Translations under genes and position numbers: made by a program
Notes under the pieces: generated by a model
Databases searched by the model: none
The model's input: only the letters and a program-made list of their open reading frames with translations
Told to the model about the DNA's origin: nothing
In this document: positions 24,544 through 36,913 of the stretch, in pieces
Position numbering within the stretch: position 1 is the stretch's first letter
Layout: each line of letters starts with the position of its first letter
NCBI GenBank assembly: GCA_963573305.1
Contig: OY754328.1
Coordinates: forward strand, 45,189,822-45,253,821
Origin: Pyrrhosoma nymphula
Taxonomy: Eukaryota; Arthropoda; Insecta; Odonata; Coenagrionidae
DNA: 64,000 bases
Direction of reading: 5' to 3'

Positions 24544-24570
24544 GTATTAAATCTTATCTAGTGGAAAATT

Positions 24571-27500
24571 TCCATTTTTGTGATTCTAATACTGAATAGC
24601 ATGCGTTGATTTCAGGTACCTACTAGAATGAGAAATACTCTAATGTACTCATAACTTATCACCAGGGTTATAGTGAACAACAGCAAAGAATTTTGCTTAG
24701 CTCACCAAAATAACTAGTTAATGATCATGTTTCATAATTTGCCAGTGACACCGTATCTAGAGAAGCGAAATTCGAGCATAATAAATGGCAAGTTTGACTT
24801 GATTCATTCCTTGCAGTTCATTTCTTTTGTTGTCATCTTGCGCGTATAAATGTATGTACTTCCTTGTTGAATTTGATTGCTTTCACGGATGAAACAACTC
24901 AATGCTTCTATCTCTACGTCTAGCTTACAAACTTACGTGCGAACTTACAAAGATTGTATATCTGTGAATTAAATACTTTAAAACCTTTGAGTAAGAATAA
25001 ATTTGCTAAAATACAGCATACAATATGACTTCGCCCGTTCATCAATCCATAATCTCATCGCGTTTAGGAGAATTCAGTTGTGTCACTATTAAATAAAATG
25101 ATATGCAACGTTGCTGCGTTATGAAGTAGGAAATAGCAACTTACATTTGATCATCCACTGGTATACATATCTATTCATCGCAATGGATCTCGGGGCATGT
25201 CGGGGGACACTGCTGAAGGAAGGAAGAACTGACCACTTGCGGGAGAGGAGCCCGCCGCGAAAGGGTTCTCGGAATCGGACAATTTTCTCGTCATAAACGC
25301 GGTCTGGACAGCGCCATTGTTCAACATCCTGATGAGCAGCCATTTCTCTGGATACCGCACGGATAAGGCCACCGCCTTATTCATTTTTTCCTACTATTGA
25401 AGGTAGTTAGAGCGAAAAATCACTTCACCTAGAATTTGATAAATTTTACCTCATTTTAAAGAAACAAATCTCAACTTTCCAATGATATCAAAATATCAAC
25501 CCCTTGCCGAACTACTTTTTGAGCCATTTGCCTGAAATTACAAGCTGTTTTACATGGGATAGGTTATGGCTGAGCGCTCCAGAGGGAGAATATTGAAGGA
25601 AATAGGAATTTTTAACACCTAGATTTCGTAAAAAAACTAACGGCGTATAGATTGCATGTTTTCTCAACTATTTATAAAAAATAATCTATAACTCACCACA
25701 GTAACTTTTACAAAATCGCAAAAAACCTGCTGTTTTGAAGGGTTTTCAGCCGTTCGGCGGGAAAAAATAAGTCAAGTTAGAGACTTATGTAGCTTTATTT
25801 ATTTAATTACTGAGATTTTTGGGCATGTATAACTATATATTTGCGCCATTAATATTACAATATTTATTTCATACTTCTTACAGTCGCTGAAATCCAAGAA
25901 TAATATTTGAATATGGTCTTCACTATGATTAGGGATCTTACTCCCTCAAACCACCTTAAATATGTACCTACCATCGTACTTTCACCGTAAGCTATCTGGT
26001 TTTAAAGAGTTATTGGAACTATTTAAAGCGAAGAATGTATTCTCAATGCACACTATATCTTTCAAAATTACTTGATTTTAATTCTTGTGCGTAGCTGAGG
26101 GTTGTACTGCATTTCTTCTCTCTCATATAATAATGCATTTAGTTCAACAACAGCATATGATTTAATTTGAATAAAAAGATGAAAAATGGAATTATTTTCA
26201 CCATTCAAATGTGTTTTCAAAGTTTTCTCCGTGGTGATTACAGAACTTCCTTCACTGCAATTGAGTGTAGGAAAAGGTTTACTGAAACATCGATGATATT
26301 AATAATGTGCTTCATGATGGAAAAAAATCTTGGTTTGATTGCAAAGAGAAGCGTCGCATTGAATCGATTGCTGTAAGTGTGACCCGGGAGAGCGCTCTGG
26401 GGGGAGCGAATGGGGTTGAACGATTGTGGCGTAAGTGGTGAGTAAGCGATACGCTCTTCTTGCTCGAAAACCGGTGGAGGGGGAGGGCCAGCATCCGAAG
26501 CTTTTCGTTTTGGAAAAACACGGTTGCGCCATCCGTTCATCCGGCGAGGGTGCTTCTTTGGGCGGCTCCCAATCACCTGTTGGGCGCCAGAGAGGGAACC
26601 CCTTGTGGGAACCGCTGATGATCACGTTGAGCAGTTGGGGGCTGTTCACTCACAGTCATAAGTTTGAGAGTGTGTTTCAGACGGGTGGAATGGAACCATC
26701 ACATCACACCGTTCACTCGAGGAAGCTTTTGTGAGGTGGTGCCTTTCCGTTACAAGTAAGTTCCGCCAGTTTCAGAGGCAACGGACATTTGGGACGAAAT
26801 ACAACTTAATCCGACTTTGAGACGAGACAAGCAATGTTGGCGATCGAACGGGTGACGGTGTTTCCATCGTGGCAGCAGACGTTTCTCGTTACTAGGTCTT
26901 CTAAAGGCTGAATCCACGCACGATTCCAATCTTAACATTTGCGATGCAACATGCATTGTGATACAGTTGTCTTGTCAAAATCAAAAAGGAACGAGCAGCC
27001 TCGAGCGTCTTGGGCTCTGGAAATGAAAAGATCGCGGAGTTTCGCAATTTCGTACTAGTAAATGCACTCTTTAAGCAATATCCGCGGAGACGTTTTACGA
27101 ATAGACTGCAGTCTCAAAGGAGGCGAAATTAGGCCAATGCTGAATCTACATGGCGTCGAAATAAAGGGCATTCGCAACCAAGAAGTCAAGTGAATCAGTT
27201 CACTCTTGAAGTTACCGCTGAAGATATCTGAAGAGACGACTGTGAGACGGCACCACCTTTTAAGATGACGGAGCACTAGGCAAGATGGTAATAGCGTGGG
27301 CAAAGAGGACGGTTTGTCGTTTGGGAGTCAAAGGAAGCTATGGAAGGGAGGGTTGATGGCTGCAGCGGAGAAGTTGAAGAGAGCACACGGTACAAGAAAA
27401 CAGGAGAAGCGATGACTTGATCGATGACGACTCTCGTAAGACGAAAAATAAATGCAATGACGCGAATGAGAACACGTCGATAGAGGCATGTTAAACGAAA

Positions 27501-30500
27501 CAAAAGAAAGGCAGCGAAGTTAGGGACAAAACACCTCATGGCAGAGAACCTTTGGCCGTACAGAACATTTAACATTAGAACATTGTCGGGTTTCAACGGC
27601 ATGCGTCGCTGATAGCAGCTGAAAACCGCTTCAGGCAGGTCGCGCGTTTGACACCCGACAATGCAGCCTTGACGAAAGCCATTCGTACGTGTTAGTCAGT
27701 AGATACCTATTAACGTGGAACTTAAGCGCGTGGAATGTGGCCGACAGTCGCGAAGACGGGAAGATATAGAAACAAAATGACGCAAAGCGAAGAAGTGGTC
27801 CTTCCTCCGCGCCAAGGGAAAGAAATTAATTTAAAATCTCCAGTGCATACCACGATAATGGAAGTTAATGTAACTAACTACATTATTATCCAATGGTGAA
27901 GACATTAATATTATCTCTCGTATCTTTCACCTTCGGACTGATGACTGCAGATGATGCCACTTTGTCATCAAGCATTAACTTTTGGCGAAAGACTTTCCTT
28001 TTTTTATCAACTCGTGTTTTACTCACTCCACACTAGAGTCAAGCCAAGGTTTTGGGTGCTTTCCATTCGCTACTTCACAACACAACTTAGTTGCTTTCCA
28101 TTCGTTTCAGATTTTGCACACAATTAGGAGCTCGCTTTAAAAGGCAGATAGATAACAAACACATTGATAACGGCATCTGCGATTGTTGCATATGTGTTGA
28201 CTGTCAGTTAAGGAGTCGAGCATAGATGTCATAAAATTTAAAAAATCTTTTTGCGAAAAACTTTTCTTTTTAAGCATAGTGTTTGAACGAATTCATTAAC
28301 TATTTAAAAAAAACATTCGGCCGTAATTATTGTATGCCTACAGGATATGGTATGCCTGCCGTCAGATTACAGAGCCTTCCGCGCCTATATAGTCACGTAC
28401 GTCGTCGACCGAGTGCGTTGAACTGCTCAGCCAATTCCTGTTCCGATCTGTGCTAATTACAACGCCGCTTCAATGAAAATATTTCATTTACATGTCTCTC
28501 AAAGAATTCACCACGTGACTTATTGTTAAATGTACAACTCGGTTTTTTCTGCATTAACCATGTCAAATGGTCCCCTCAAAGCCATAGCGCCTGTCATATA
28601 GGCCTTTGAGCTCACCTTGGATGCCGGTTTGGGTCAACGCTTGCAAGGATAACGCTTCATAGTTGAAAACCGTCGGGCGAAACGATGGACGGGCCAATCA
28701 ATCCTTCATTACTGGTCATTCTCCTGGTATGAATATACATTAAATCGTTAGCTATTCAATTCTTAGATTGGATGATTACAGTCCTCCATCTACCTGCTAT
28801 AACTCTTCATGCCCTGATAGTTCTCCAGTTTCACATCCCGTTTCAGATTACATATGTGTGTACATACTACTTCCACAGATACGTAGACACCCACCATGCC
28901 ATACTTTACGGATTTGATTGAATGATGCTGTGCTGGGAAAACTTTGGAGGGTTAGTACACAACGCTGGCTGCGGCATTCACTGGGATAGATTTACGTCGC
29001 CGGGAGCCGACGAGGACGGATGTGGATACGGGACAAGGAGGTAAGAAAAGAAATGGAGGCGACATACCACTTGATTCTTGAAGCCAATTCTGCCATTGCA
29101 GTCGGCACAGTTCAAACCTTCCTCTGACTTACATGTCCTGCGGTCTCGTTCGATTTTCGTCAAATCTAAGTTAAAAACCACAGCCAAGTCGATGTTTTGT
29201 GACTGGTTTGGCAACACCTTCTCGGCACAAAACCCTTCCCAAGCACCCCTATTCTTGCTTCACTTTTGCCCATTAGCGTTCACGGTCATGCCTACTCCAT
29301 TTCATTTTAACCTCTTTGATACGGCAGGGCCAGCGAGACTGGTGTCAAAATAACTTAAATGATCAAACGCCCCAAGCAGAAGGAATGCAACGAAGAAACG
29401 GCTCACGCCGTTGGGTCGATCGGAATATTTTATTTTGGTCTCCACCTCGGAGGCATTAACTCTCTTTAGATTCAAGGTTCGGTTCTCAATTTACTTCAAT
29501 TAAAAGTGGATTGGAAAATAGTAGCGTTAGTTAAATCCATGGTGGGATTATGGCGACCTCAGTCTAACAACTTTTTCACACCATGTAACTTCATGAGGAA
29601 AGAAGGTGTGAACGCCTCAAAGATGTTAATATTAACCACATGTCTACAATTTACATAAGACAAAACAATTTTAGAAGTTTGTTTTTCATAGTTAAATGTA
29701 TATGAATGATGAAAAACTAAACTACCACATTTTTTCTAAACTGAATTCATTCATTGAAGGGAAATGAGTATTCTCAGTGGCTGTGGAAGCATTTGTTTTA
29801 GCCTACTATTGAATTACCGGCTAATCTTCATTGAGTGAAATACCTGCCCATAGTATCATTCTCTCTCAATAACCAAAAAAACCACCATCGCATTTCATAC
29901 TTTTTGATAAACCGTGAGCTAGAAAAGTTATGGCAATTCAATTGATAACCTTCATCTTCAAACTGCTGGTAATTGGTTGCTTAAAACTGTGGGAAGTGAG
30001 GTATTTAAAAGTACCAGCGCTATCGAGCCACTGGGGGTGTGAAGTGAACGTTAGTATAGGTAATGAACGAACCAGAAATAAATAAATAAATAGATGTATA
30101 AGCTCTTTTACCCAACATTATCTGACGATTATCAATAATTATATGTGTGCATGCATACCTGACGGAAAGCAATGTCACCCATATATAAAACATTTTATTC
30201 ACGCCAAGGAATAACTCGCTATATTTGTGTGATATACTTCTATTGAGGCAGAAAGGGTGTTTACAGAGTAAAAAAACAGAGGGAGAGATATCAATCCGTA
30301 TTTATTTGTATTCTTTTCCCGTTTCGTGAGTAAAATATATTCGGACGCATACTCGTGGTGAGGTCCACGGGAGTTCCAAATATTGAAAACATGCAACAGG
30401 AGGGAGTCGTCGTCAGGGGTTCCAAACCCTCCCAACCCTTCCATCCCTTTCATCCCTCACCCTCCCACCCCTCCAATATCCCCCGCCAATTCCAAAGGCT

Positions 30501-31599
30501 CACATTTACTCCCCGCGAAATCGGAGTGTCGCTGTCGCCGTCCCATTTCTTCCCGCGACTTTGTTCTTTCGTCTCTCGGGTCGACTGAAGCGACACGTGT
30601 ATCGGAAGCGGGGACGGGGTCCGCGTGAAGGAGGTAGGAAAGGCCGATATGGATGGTGTCGCGGAGTCCGTGTTATCACTCGCAGGAGCGCAAAATTTCT
30701 TGGAAATGCCTGCCATCTCACGAAATTTCATTTTTTGTGCGACACATGACGATTTTCACAATGACTTGAGATGGAAGGGGAAAGGGACATTGTCCAAATG
30801 TTCATAATATAGCGGAATTTTCCAAAATAAATCCTATGGTGGGAAATGATTTACCTCCATGAGGCTAAATGTTCCAGTTGTCATTATCTACACGATTTTA
30901 TGACCAATAAGTCAAAATAAATAAACGTTGAAATTAGTTGGATTTTAATGCATAACGATGACAAGGAGTGTTCAGTCTGAAGACAAGTCGGAGCTGAGAG
31001 AGAATTAAATGGGAAATGGTTTGATTTTGTGCCGCGGTTTCGTGTTTGTGACATTGTAACAATCCATTTAATAGACTGCACTCTTCATTTCAAGAACCTT
31101 GAACGTATTCTAGAGTATAGGCAATGTATTCCATAATTTCTGGGCGAGAAGCCAACATATAACACATTCGGCAAACCTTTGCTTTGGTTTAGGATTTACA
31201 AAGCCAAATAAAAAAGCCTAATTTTGAAAAATTGACTTAAAAATTATGTTTAAAAAGTCTGTGATTATCACAATTGAGGACAAAAAAATCCGACATTTAC
31301 TATGGCATTAGATTGGGTGAAGTCTTCAGAGTCAATTGCTGAAGGTTGAAGAAGCTGCAGAACTTTACACGAGAAGGCAATCTTCTTGTTTAATTTTTTG
31401 GCAGGACTCTTGAAATGCGTGCACTGAGGTTGGTACATACAAGGCACCAGCACCATACAACTCCACGCACTTCCTGGTGGCGTTGAGAGTTCAAACAAAT
31501 CCACATAGATAGTGCGGTTGGATGCCATTACCCTCAAAGTCACACTCAATCACCGATTCCTCATCTATGTCTATGATTGGAGATGACGAGCGAGGGTTG
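24571..31599. other. Spacer, mostly AT-rich, no gene recognised
   Basis: No exon or transposon protein could be supported. Around 27938-27997 a worn hammerhead-like layout is visible (AGATGATGCCAC ... TTTTGGCGAAAGAC). The minus-strand frames at 26750-27600 and 31268-31549 read as protein-like runs but contain no domain I know. Region 30400-30790 is CpG- and pyrimidine-rich. Confidence 0.45.
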
Positions 31600-32020
31600 G
31601 CTACAAATTACCCAGCAGCGTCACCATAATTATTGCAGGTGATTTGAATTACACTTTATGCCCCAAATACGACCGAACGTCAAGGGTAGAAAGAAATCCG
31701 AGAGTATCTCAATGCTTAGAAGAAATAATTAAATCGGAGAAAATGTGTGACGTCTAGAGAGAGAGACGAAACGCAAGAGGGAAGGATATACGTTTTACTC
31801 ACCAGCTGACTCATCAATCGCCGCCAGACTCGATCGAATCTACATAAACCAATGTCAATCCAACAACATAAAACCTGTCACGTTACAGGCAACCTTTTCG
31901 GACCACAAGGCGGTTTCTATGCAGCTGAGTAAACCTCGAGTCAACAAACAAGGCCCTCCGTACTGGAGGTTTTACGACGAACTACTTGAAAATAAATATT
32001 ACGTTTCATCGTACGTACTC
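31600..32020 (+). mobile_element. LINE fragment, C-terminal half of an APE-type endonuclease
   Basis: The plus strand reads VTIIIAGDLNYTL, RVERNPRVSQCLEEIIKSEK, then after a frameshift GYTFYSPADSS, ARLDRIYIN and FSDHKAVSMQLS. These are the GDxN, R-DRIY and SDH blocks of the apurinic endonuclease that nicks the target in most LINEs. It is followed by PPYWRFYDELLENKYY, which resembles the 'G.WKLN.SLL.D..Y' segment after the endonuclease in L1/Tx1-like elements. The N-terminal half is absent. Confidence 0.88.
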
Positions 32021-33184
32021 CATCATAGGGATAAAGGTAATTGAAGGTCATGTAAACCAATATTTTCAGTGATGCTCGAAGGTTAACCGGGGCCTGGGAG
32101 ATAACCCTTTCATCTAAGACCCTAACTTCGGCCTTCTTTACGTCTAGGTTCGGTTTTTCTTTTGACCCTGCGCTTCCGCCACAGTATCTCCATCTCACAA
32201 CAACAAACTACATTTGGAGCAGTGGCTGTGTTGCCAGTGCGACGCGCATCTCAAGAGCGCCACACAGCGGCGAGATGAAAAAGTACTGCTCGCACGCATT
32301 GGGGTCGTCACAGAAATCACTGCTAAACTCGGTTCGGCGCAACTAGGCGTGGCCAATTTTAACACAAAAAGGTTTCATCGGACCAAATTCTACGAAAATG
32401 AACTGAAATGGAGCCCTGTGGGAATCATTTTGAATGTCAAAATTATGCACATTGACTGCAATTTTCAAAATACTTCTTTATACGGTCAGTAAATTGGAAT
32501 AAGCATCAATATTTCCATAGAGTGTAAATATATGCTTACTCTATGGTATTGTTTATTACTCTCATTAAACTTAAAGACAAGTTAATTTTCTACTTCAATA
32601 CTTGAAATTATTTTAATATAATCATTTCAAAATGACTCATTCTGTAATACAAAATTTTTCGGCTTACACTAGAAAAATATGGCCGGTTTCGAAGCGGCTT
32701 ATTCAAGACCTTGTGGGTAAGTGAATGGGGAACAAACCAGTAAAAATGAATTTGCTCATTGAAGCTTAACATTTTACGTAGAAAAAATGTTCTTTGCTCC
32801 GAAACTTCATACTTTACATTGCATCTCCTTCAGCGGGTCAGACAGTCAAATATTTTATAAATAATATCAGAATGTTCAAATATTCAAATATTCATATGTG
32901 CAAGTATAAGGTAAATGTTTAAACATAATCAATTAGCAATGAGATCTCATTTCAATAATAGTATGAAACTGGATGTTTTCCAATCTCGATTGAAATTTCA
33001 GAAAGTAGCACGGTGCACAAAGCCGTGGCATTCTTGTCAGCCAAAATTACGCATATGTGCTGTAATCATGCCCGCTTTGGGAAGAAAAGGCCGGACGCAG
33101 GCTGACATCCTCATGCTTAATACGTACTACACATGCTTTACAAGAGCCACGGTCGCGTAGTATTGAAATCTAACCCAAGCAACA
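32021..33184. other. Spacer between two LINE-like pieces
   Basis: The first part has CpG-containing sequence with a 92-codon ORF (32214-32492) of no recognised family. The second part (32500-33000) is AT-rich and holds the degenerate hammerhead-like motif at 32682-32708. It could be later insertion into the same LINE. Confidence 0.4.
32682..32708 (-). ncRNA. Hammerhead-like motif, degenerate (copy I)
   Basis: Minus strand: CTTGAATA, a small AAGC/GCTT hairpin, GAA, then ACCGGC. The first box is changed and the palindrome has one mismatch. About 30 bases downstream comes GCCGAAAAATTT, like the tails of copies A-C. Listed because it completes the family, not because it could work. Confidence 0.35.
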
Positions 33185-33300
33185 GAAGTGCGTAACGAGT
33201 TAAATGAGGAAATGAATCTATATCTTTCGGCAAAAGCAAAGGACAACTAACTAGCTGACGAAAAACGAACGGAAATTACATCTAAGTACCTTGAGCCTCG
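33185..33300 (+). mobile_element. Possible LINE linker segment
   Basis: One frame reads RNELNEEMNLYLSAKAKDN, a stop, then LADEKRTEITSKYLEPR. It loosely resembles the 'RSKA.W.EEGEK..KYFL.LE' segment between the endonuclease and RT in L1/Tx1-like LINEs. Strand and order agree with the endonuclease piece at 31600-32020. Similarity is short, so this is tentative. Confidence 0.3.
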
Positions 33301-36256
33301 GCTATTCACGGTTCGCCTTCAGCCATTTGGAGGTGAGAAGTCATTTACTGCTGCTTGATGTGGCCTTGAAGTGTAAACTATAGCACGCACGTTTATAAGG
33401 GCGACACTGTTATCCGGCGACGAGAGGCAAGTTTGACACTGCTGACGCGTACCTTGATACCTACAGTCGTCGGTCGGAAAAGGAGGAGGAGGTTGAGGGG
33501 GGGGGGAAGGGGTGGGAGGGGGGGACTCCGGTCAACAGGTGGGACGGGGGCGGACGCGGCAGGGGCGAGACCCTAATGCGATTAATGGGCGGCTCTCTCC
33601 CGCCTCTCACAGGCCGCGCGGCATACATTGTCCATGCATGTAAATTTCTCATAGTTACGTGCATAATAGCATGAATGTGCGTGCGTGGTTATATATTCAT
33701 GGGAGTTATTAAGATTTGGATTAAATTTAAATGGACATAAATCCCTTGTACACATATGCTGCAACACATGTCTCAAGACAGAGGCATTTTTCAGCATGTC
33801 ATGTATGTCATTGTCATATCCATCATGAATCTTCATCCCATTCAAAAAGCCGATTAAAATATCACCCGTCACAATTCTGTCACTCATCGAGTCTTTCGAG
33901 TATCATTTGTCTTTTATTTCGCTCGCTTCATCCAAATCGTGGCTCGCCAAAACCAGAGTGCGAGAGGGATACATATTTTTTTCAGGCAACTAAGTAAGCG
34001 GAAACCGATCGAGCGATTGAATTACGCGAGTTTGGCGTAATTAAAAACAGGTTTCTGCCGAAATATACAAAACGGCATTTTATTATTTAAAAAACATTAA
34101 AATTTGCAAAAATTGGCGAGTAAATTCTTCAAAATTGAGAAATCCAATACCTTGATGACGAATGGAGATTAAACTTAGGTTCTCTACGTGGACGCAGGAT
34201 GAGATTTTACATTCATTTGGCTGGTAACATTTTAAAGAGGCACTTGGATTATGATACTGTTTCAAAATAAATGGCGATAATTATTTATTAAAAGTAATTG
34301 CAATGGTTTAAGTCAATCCAAGAAAGTTATTTATTTATCTAGAAAAAAAACATTAGTTCAGTGTGTACTTTGAACAAAAAAAATAAGCCAATTACATAAG
34401 CCTCCGAGGTATAAAATATCTCAAATAAAACAGAGCATTTTTAAATAACCTTGTGTAAGTCCTCGGGTTGAAAATACTTGAATTTAATAAAAAATCATGT
34501 ATTTAGAAAGTATAAGACAAATGAATAAAGTCATGGATGATATAAATAAATAGTTCATAAATAAAGTAAATCCGAACGCGAGACGTTCGTACGTACTGAA
34601 ACCCGCGTTCGGGGAATCGTGATTTTTATGGAAACACAAAGTGTTCCATTCCACAATGGGTAAAAATATAAGTACATCTTAAGGCTCATTTTTCGATAAC
34701 TATGAAGTTCTTATGCGTATTTATTCAACGTAAGATACCCTTACAATCAAGACTGCTCCATTTGATAAGCAATACATATTTAACTGTCAAAAAGTTCGAG
34801 AGTTCACCAGTTGAAACCTTTGGCCGTCTCTAATGATGTAGGTATTCCTCAATACCCACGAATGCGAACGTATGTTTTACTAACGTGAAAATTACCAATT
34901 AACTTGCATTTCCAAGTCATTCGACTGAATCAACAGGATGCATAGCCCGCGAATTACGCTGCCTCCTTAACAAATGACTGTTCATTAGAGATATCAAAAC
35001 GCAGTTAAAATATGTCCGTTAGATGAACAGTGAGTGCCAAGCCGGGGCCCGTTAAAGTGGGATTACGATTGGAATGATCTGTGATGCTTTCCCAGCGTAT
35101 GAATGATTGGCTGGTGAAATCTATTCGGGTTCTCCACCGAGTCACACTCTGCTGCATTTCTGCAGGCGTTTCCATGTAGGAGTCGTCCATCGTCATCAGG
35201 GGATGATGTTATGATACATTTATTTGTAATTTTTTAAAAAGTTGCTGGTCCAGGTTTATGGAACGGTGTTAAGTAATCACTATGTAAATGAGGGAACTGG
35301 CGTCACAATGGGTAAATGTTATATATATATATATATATATATTAAAAGTATGCCTCAATTTGAAGCATTTATCTGACATTTTAGGCTTCCAAGTTCATAA
35401 AATTTAACCGACCGCGAAAACAAAATGACGACCCTATCTCTCGTGACGGATATAATCTCCTCTCAATCAACCTTTCTCCTCTTTTCTCGGCCCTCGTGTC
35501 GCCTCCAAGGGTAAAGATATTAGATGATTTTCCTGTGAAACTCCTCTTTCTGACAATAAGAGTCTGCGTCCACGGAAAGAAGGCGTCTTAGGCTCCGAGC
35601 TTCCACGGTTCGTTGGTTTGGTGATACGCAGCCATCAAGTCTCCACTGGTCTTCTCCAGCACCCATCCAGTTTTCAGCAGAAATACAGCCTCCATAGGGT
35701 GTGGCATCCTTATTCCAGGTGGGCCGACAACACGCCCACCAACCGCCTCCGTCGAAAATTGAAATCTACTTCGGTGTCTCCACGAAACGGGAGCCAATGG
35801 GGCGAGTTCATCGCCAGATCTGAATTCAAGCCCCCTCACCCCTCCCCCCGGGTTACCCCCCTCAACCACTTCTCTCCATTTGCTCCAGACACTGAACACG
35901 CTCTCGTCTTTGCAACCGGACGGCGAGTCACGCAAACAGGCCCATCGTCTCGGGAAAGGTTTAACGCTACTTCTTGACCAGAGCTTCCTCCGAACCACGA
36001 ACTAAAAATTAACGAGCGAACTTAATGGTTCCTGGGTCATTGCGCGTTTCATCTGCTACTCTGGTATTTGCTTAGCGTTCGCTTTTAATCCTATTCTGCT
36101 GAGTGAACCCCATCCGCCGGAGAGTGAACGAACTCAGTGAACTTTACGGTAGTTCTTGCGATCAGGGGAGACAACAGTAAATGTTACCGTAATTCGTGGG
36201 CATGGTGTAGCAAATACAAAAAAGGGTTTGGTGTTTTCCCGGCGAAGGATGTGGAC
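33301..36256. other. Spacer without recognised genes
   Basis: There are a G-rich patch (33479-33560), AT-rich sequence (33990-35350) with a TA microsatellite at 35319-35342, and a more GC-balanced stretch 35590-36000 with overlapping ORFs of 119 and 136 codons. None has a known domain. Confidence 0.45.
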
Positions 36257-36310
36257 GAAGTTTACAACCGGGTCAGAAAGGCGGCTGCTACCAAAGTTTC
36301 GACGGCTAAC
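36257..36310 (+). repeat. Dispersed repeat, inverted partner at 36865-36913
   Basis: The block ACCGGGTCAGAAAGGCGGCT and following bases occurs again in opposite orientation at 36865-36913, with about six differences over 45 bp. Inside, GGCGGCTGCTACC makes a small hairpin before AAAGTTTCGAC. That is loosely reminiscent of the hammerhead-like family, but the boxes are not intact. Confidence 0.65.
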
Positions 36311-36692
36311 TACACCTTCGTCATCACCAACACGACACGACACAGTACAATGGCAGGGTCCTCGACCCAAAGTAGTGGAGCGCTGTAACGGTACGACTGT
36401 AGTCCACCTCTTCAGCGATAATGGCAGTGCAATTGCACACAGGGGGTGAGTGGCGATACAGAGTGAAGGGACCAGTGTTACCTTTACAGTGCTAGTGAAG
36501 GAGAAGAGGATGAAAAGCTACTAGTGAGCGGGTGCTAAATGGTGCACACTAATTTTAAAAGAACTAAATCTAAGGCAAAACGGACGCCTGAACATTAACA
36601 ATATTTAAACACAGTAAATATTTTTGACTTTTTCGAAATAAATTATATAACTTTTTTAAAAAATATACTTATATATTATTATATTGGGGGTC

Positions 36693-36714
36693 TCTGGTTC
36701 CAACGGGAACCAGA
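36693..36714. repeat. Perfect 9-bp hairpin
   Basis: TCTGGTTCC and GGAACCAGA flank a four-base AACG loop. It lies in AT-rich sequence next to a GGGGG run. It may be a transposon terminus or a structural RNA element; nothing else fixes its role. Confidence 0.7.
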
Positions 36715-36864
36715 ACAACAAATTTTTCTCTCCTGACCATTTTAATTAATTTTGTATCACCAACAGCGTGTCACATTTATATATCTTCCGGTTGGGTTCT
36801 GACCTGAAGATTTAAAAATATGACTCTTTCTTGGACGCGACATCAGCACTATGCCAATGGCAGA

Positions 36865-36913
36865 GTTATCCGTCAAAACGTTGGCAGCAGCCGCCTTTCT
36901 GACCCGGTCCCGG
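36865..36913 (-). repeat. Inverted copy of the repeat at 36257-36310
   Basis: The reverse complement matches the left copy closely across CCGGGTCAGAAAGGCGGCTG, then diverges. The two copies are 554 bp apart and could pair as a foldback. Confidence 0.65.

Noticed and set aside
25328..25360. CTGATGAGCAGCC as another hammerhead copy
   Set aside because: No stem II partner and no GAAAC follow it.
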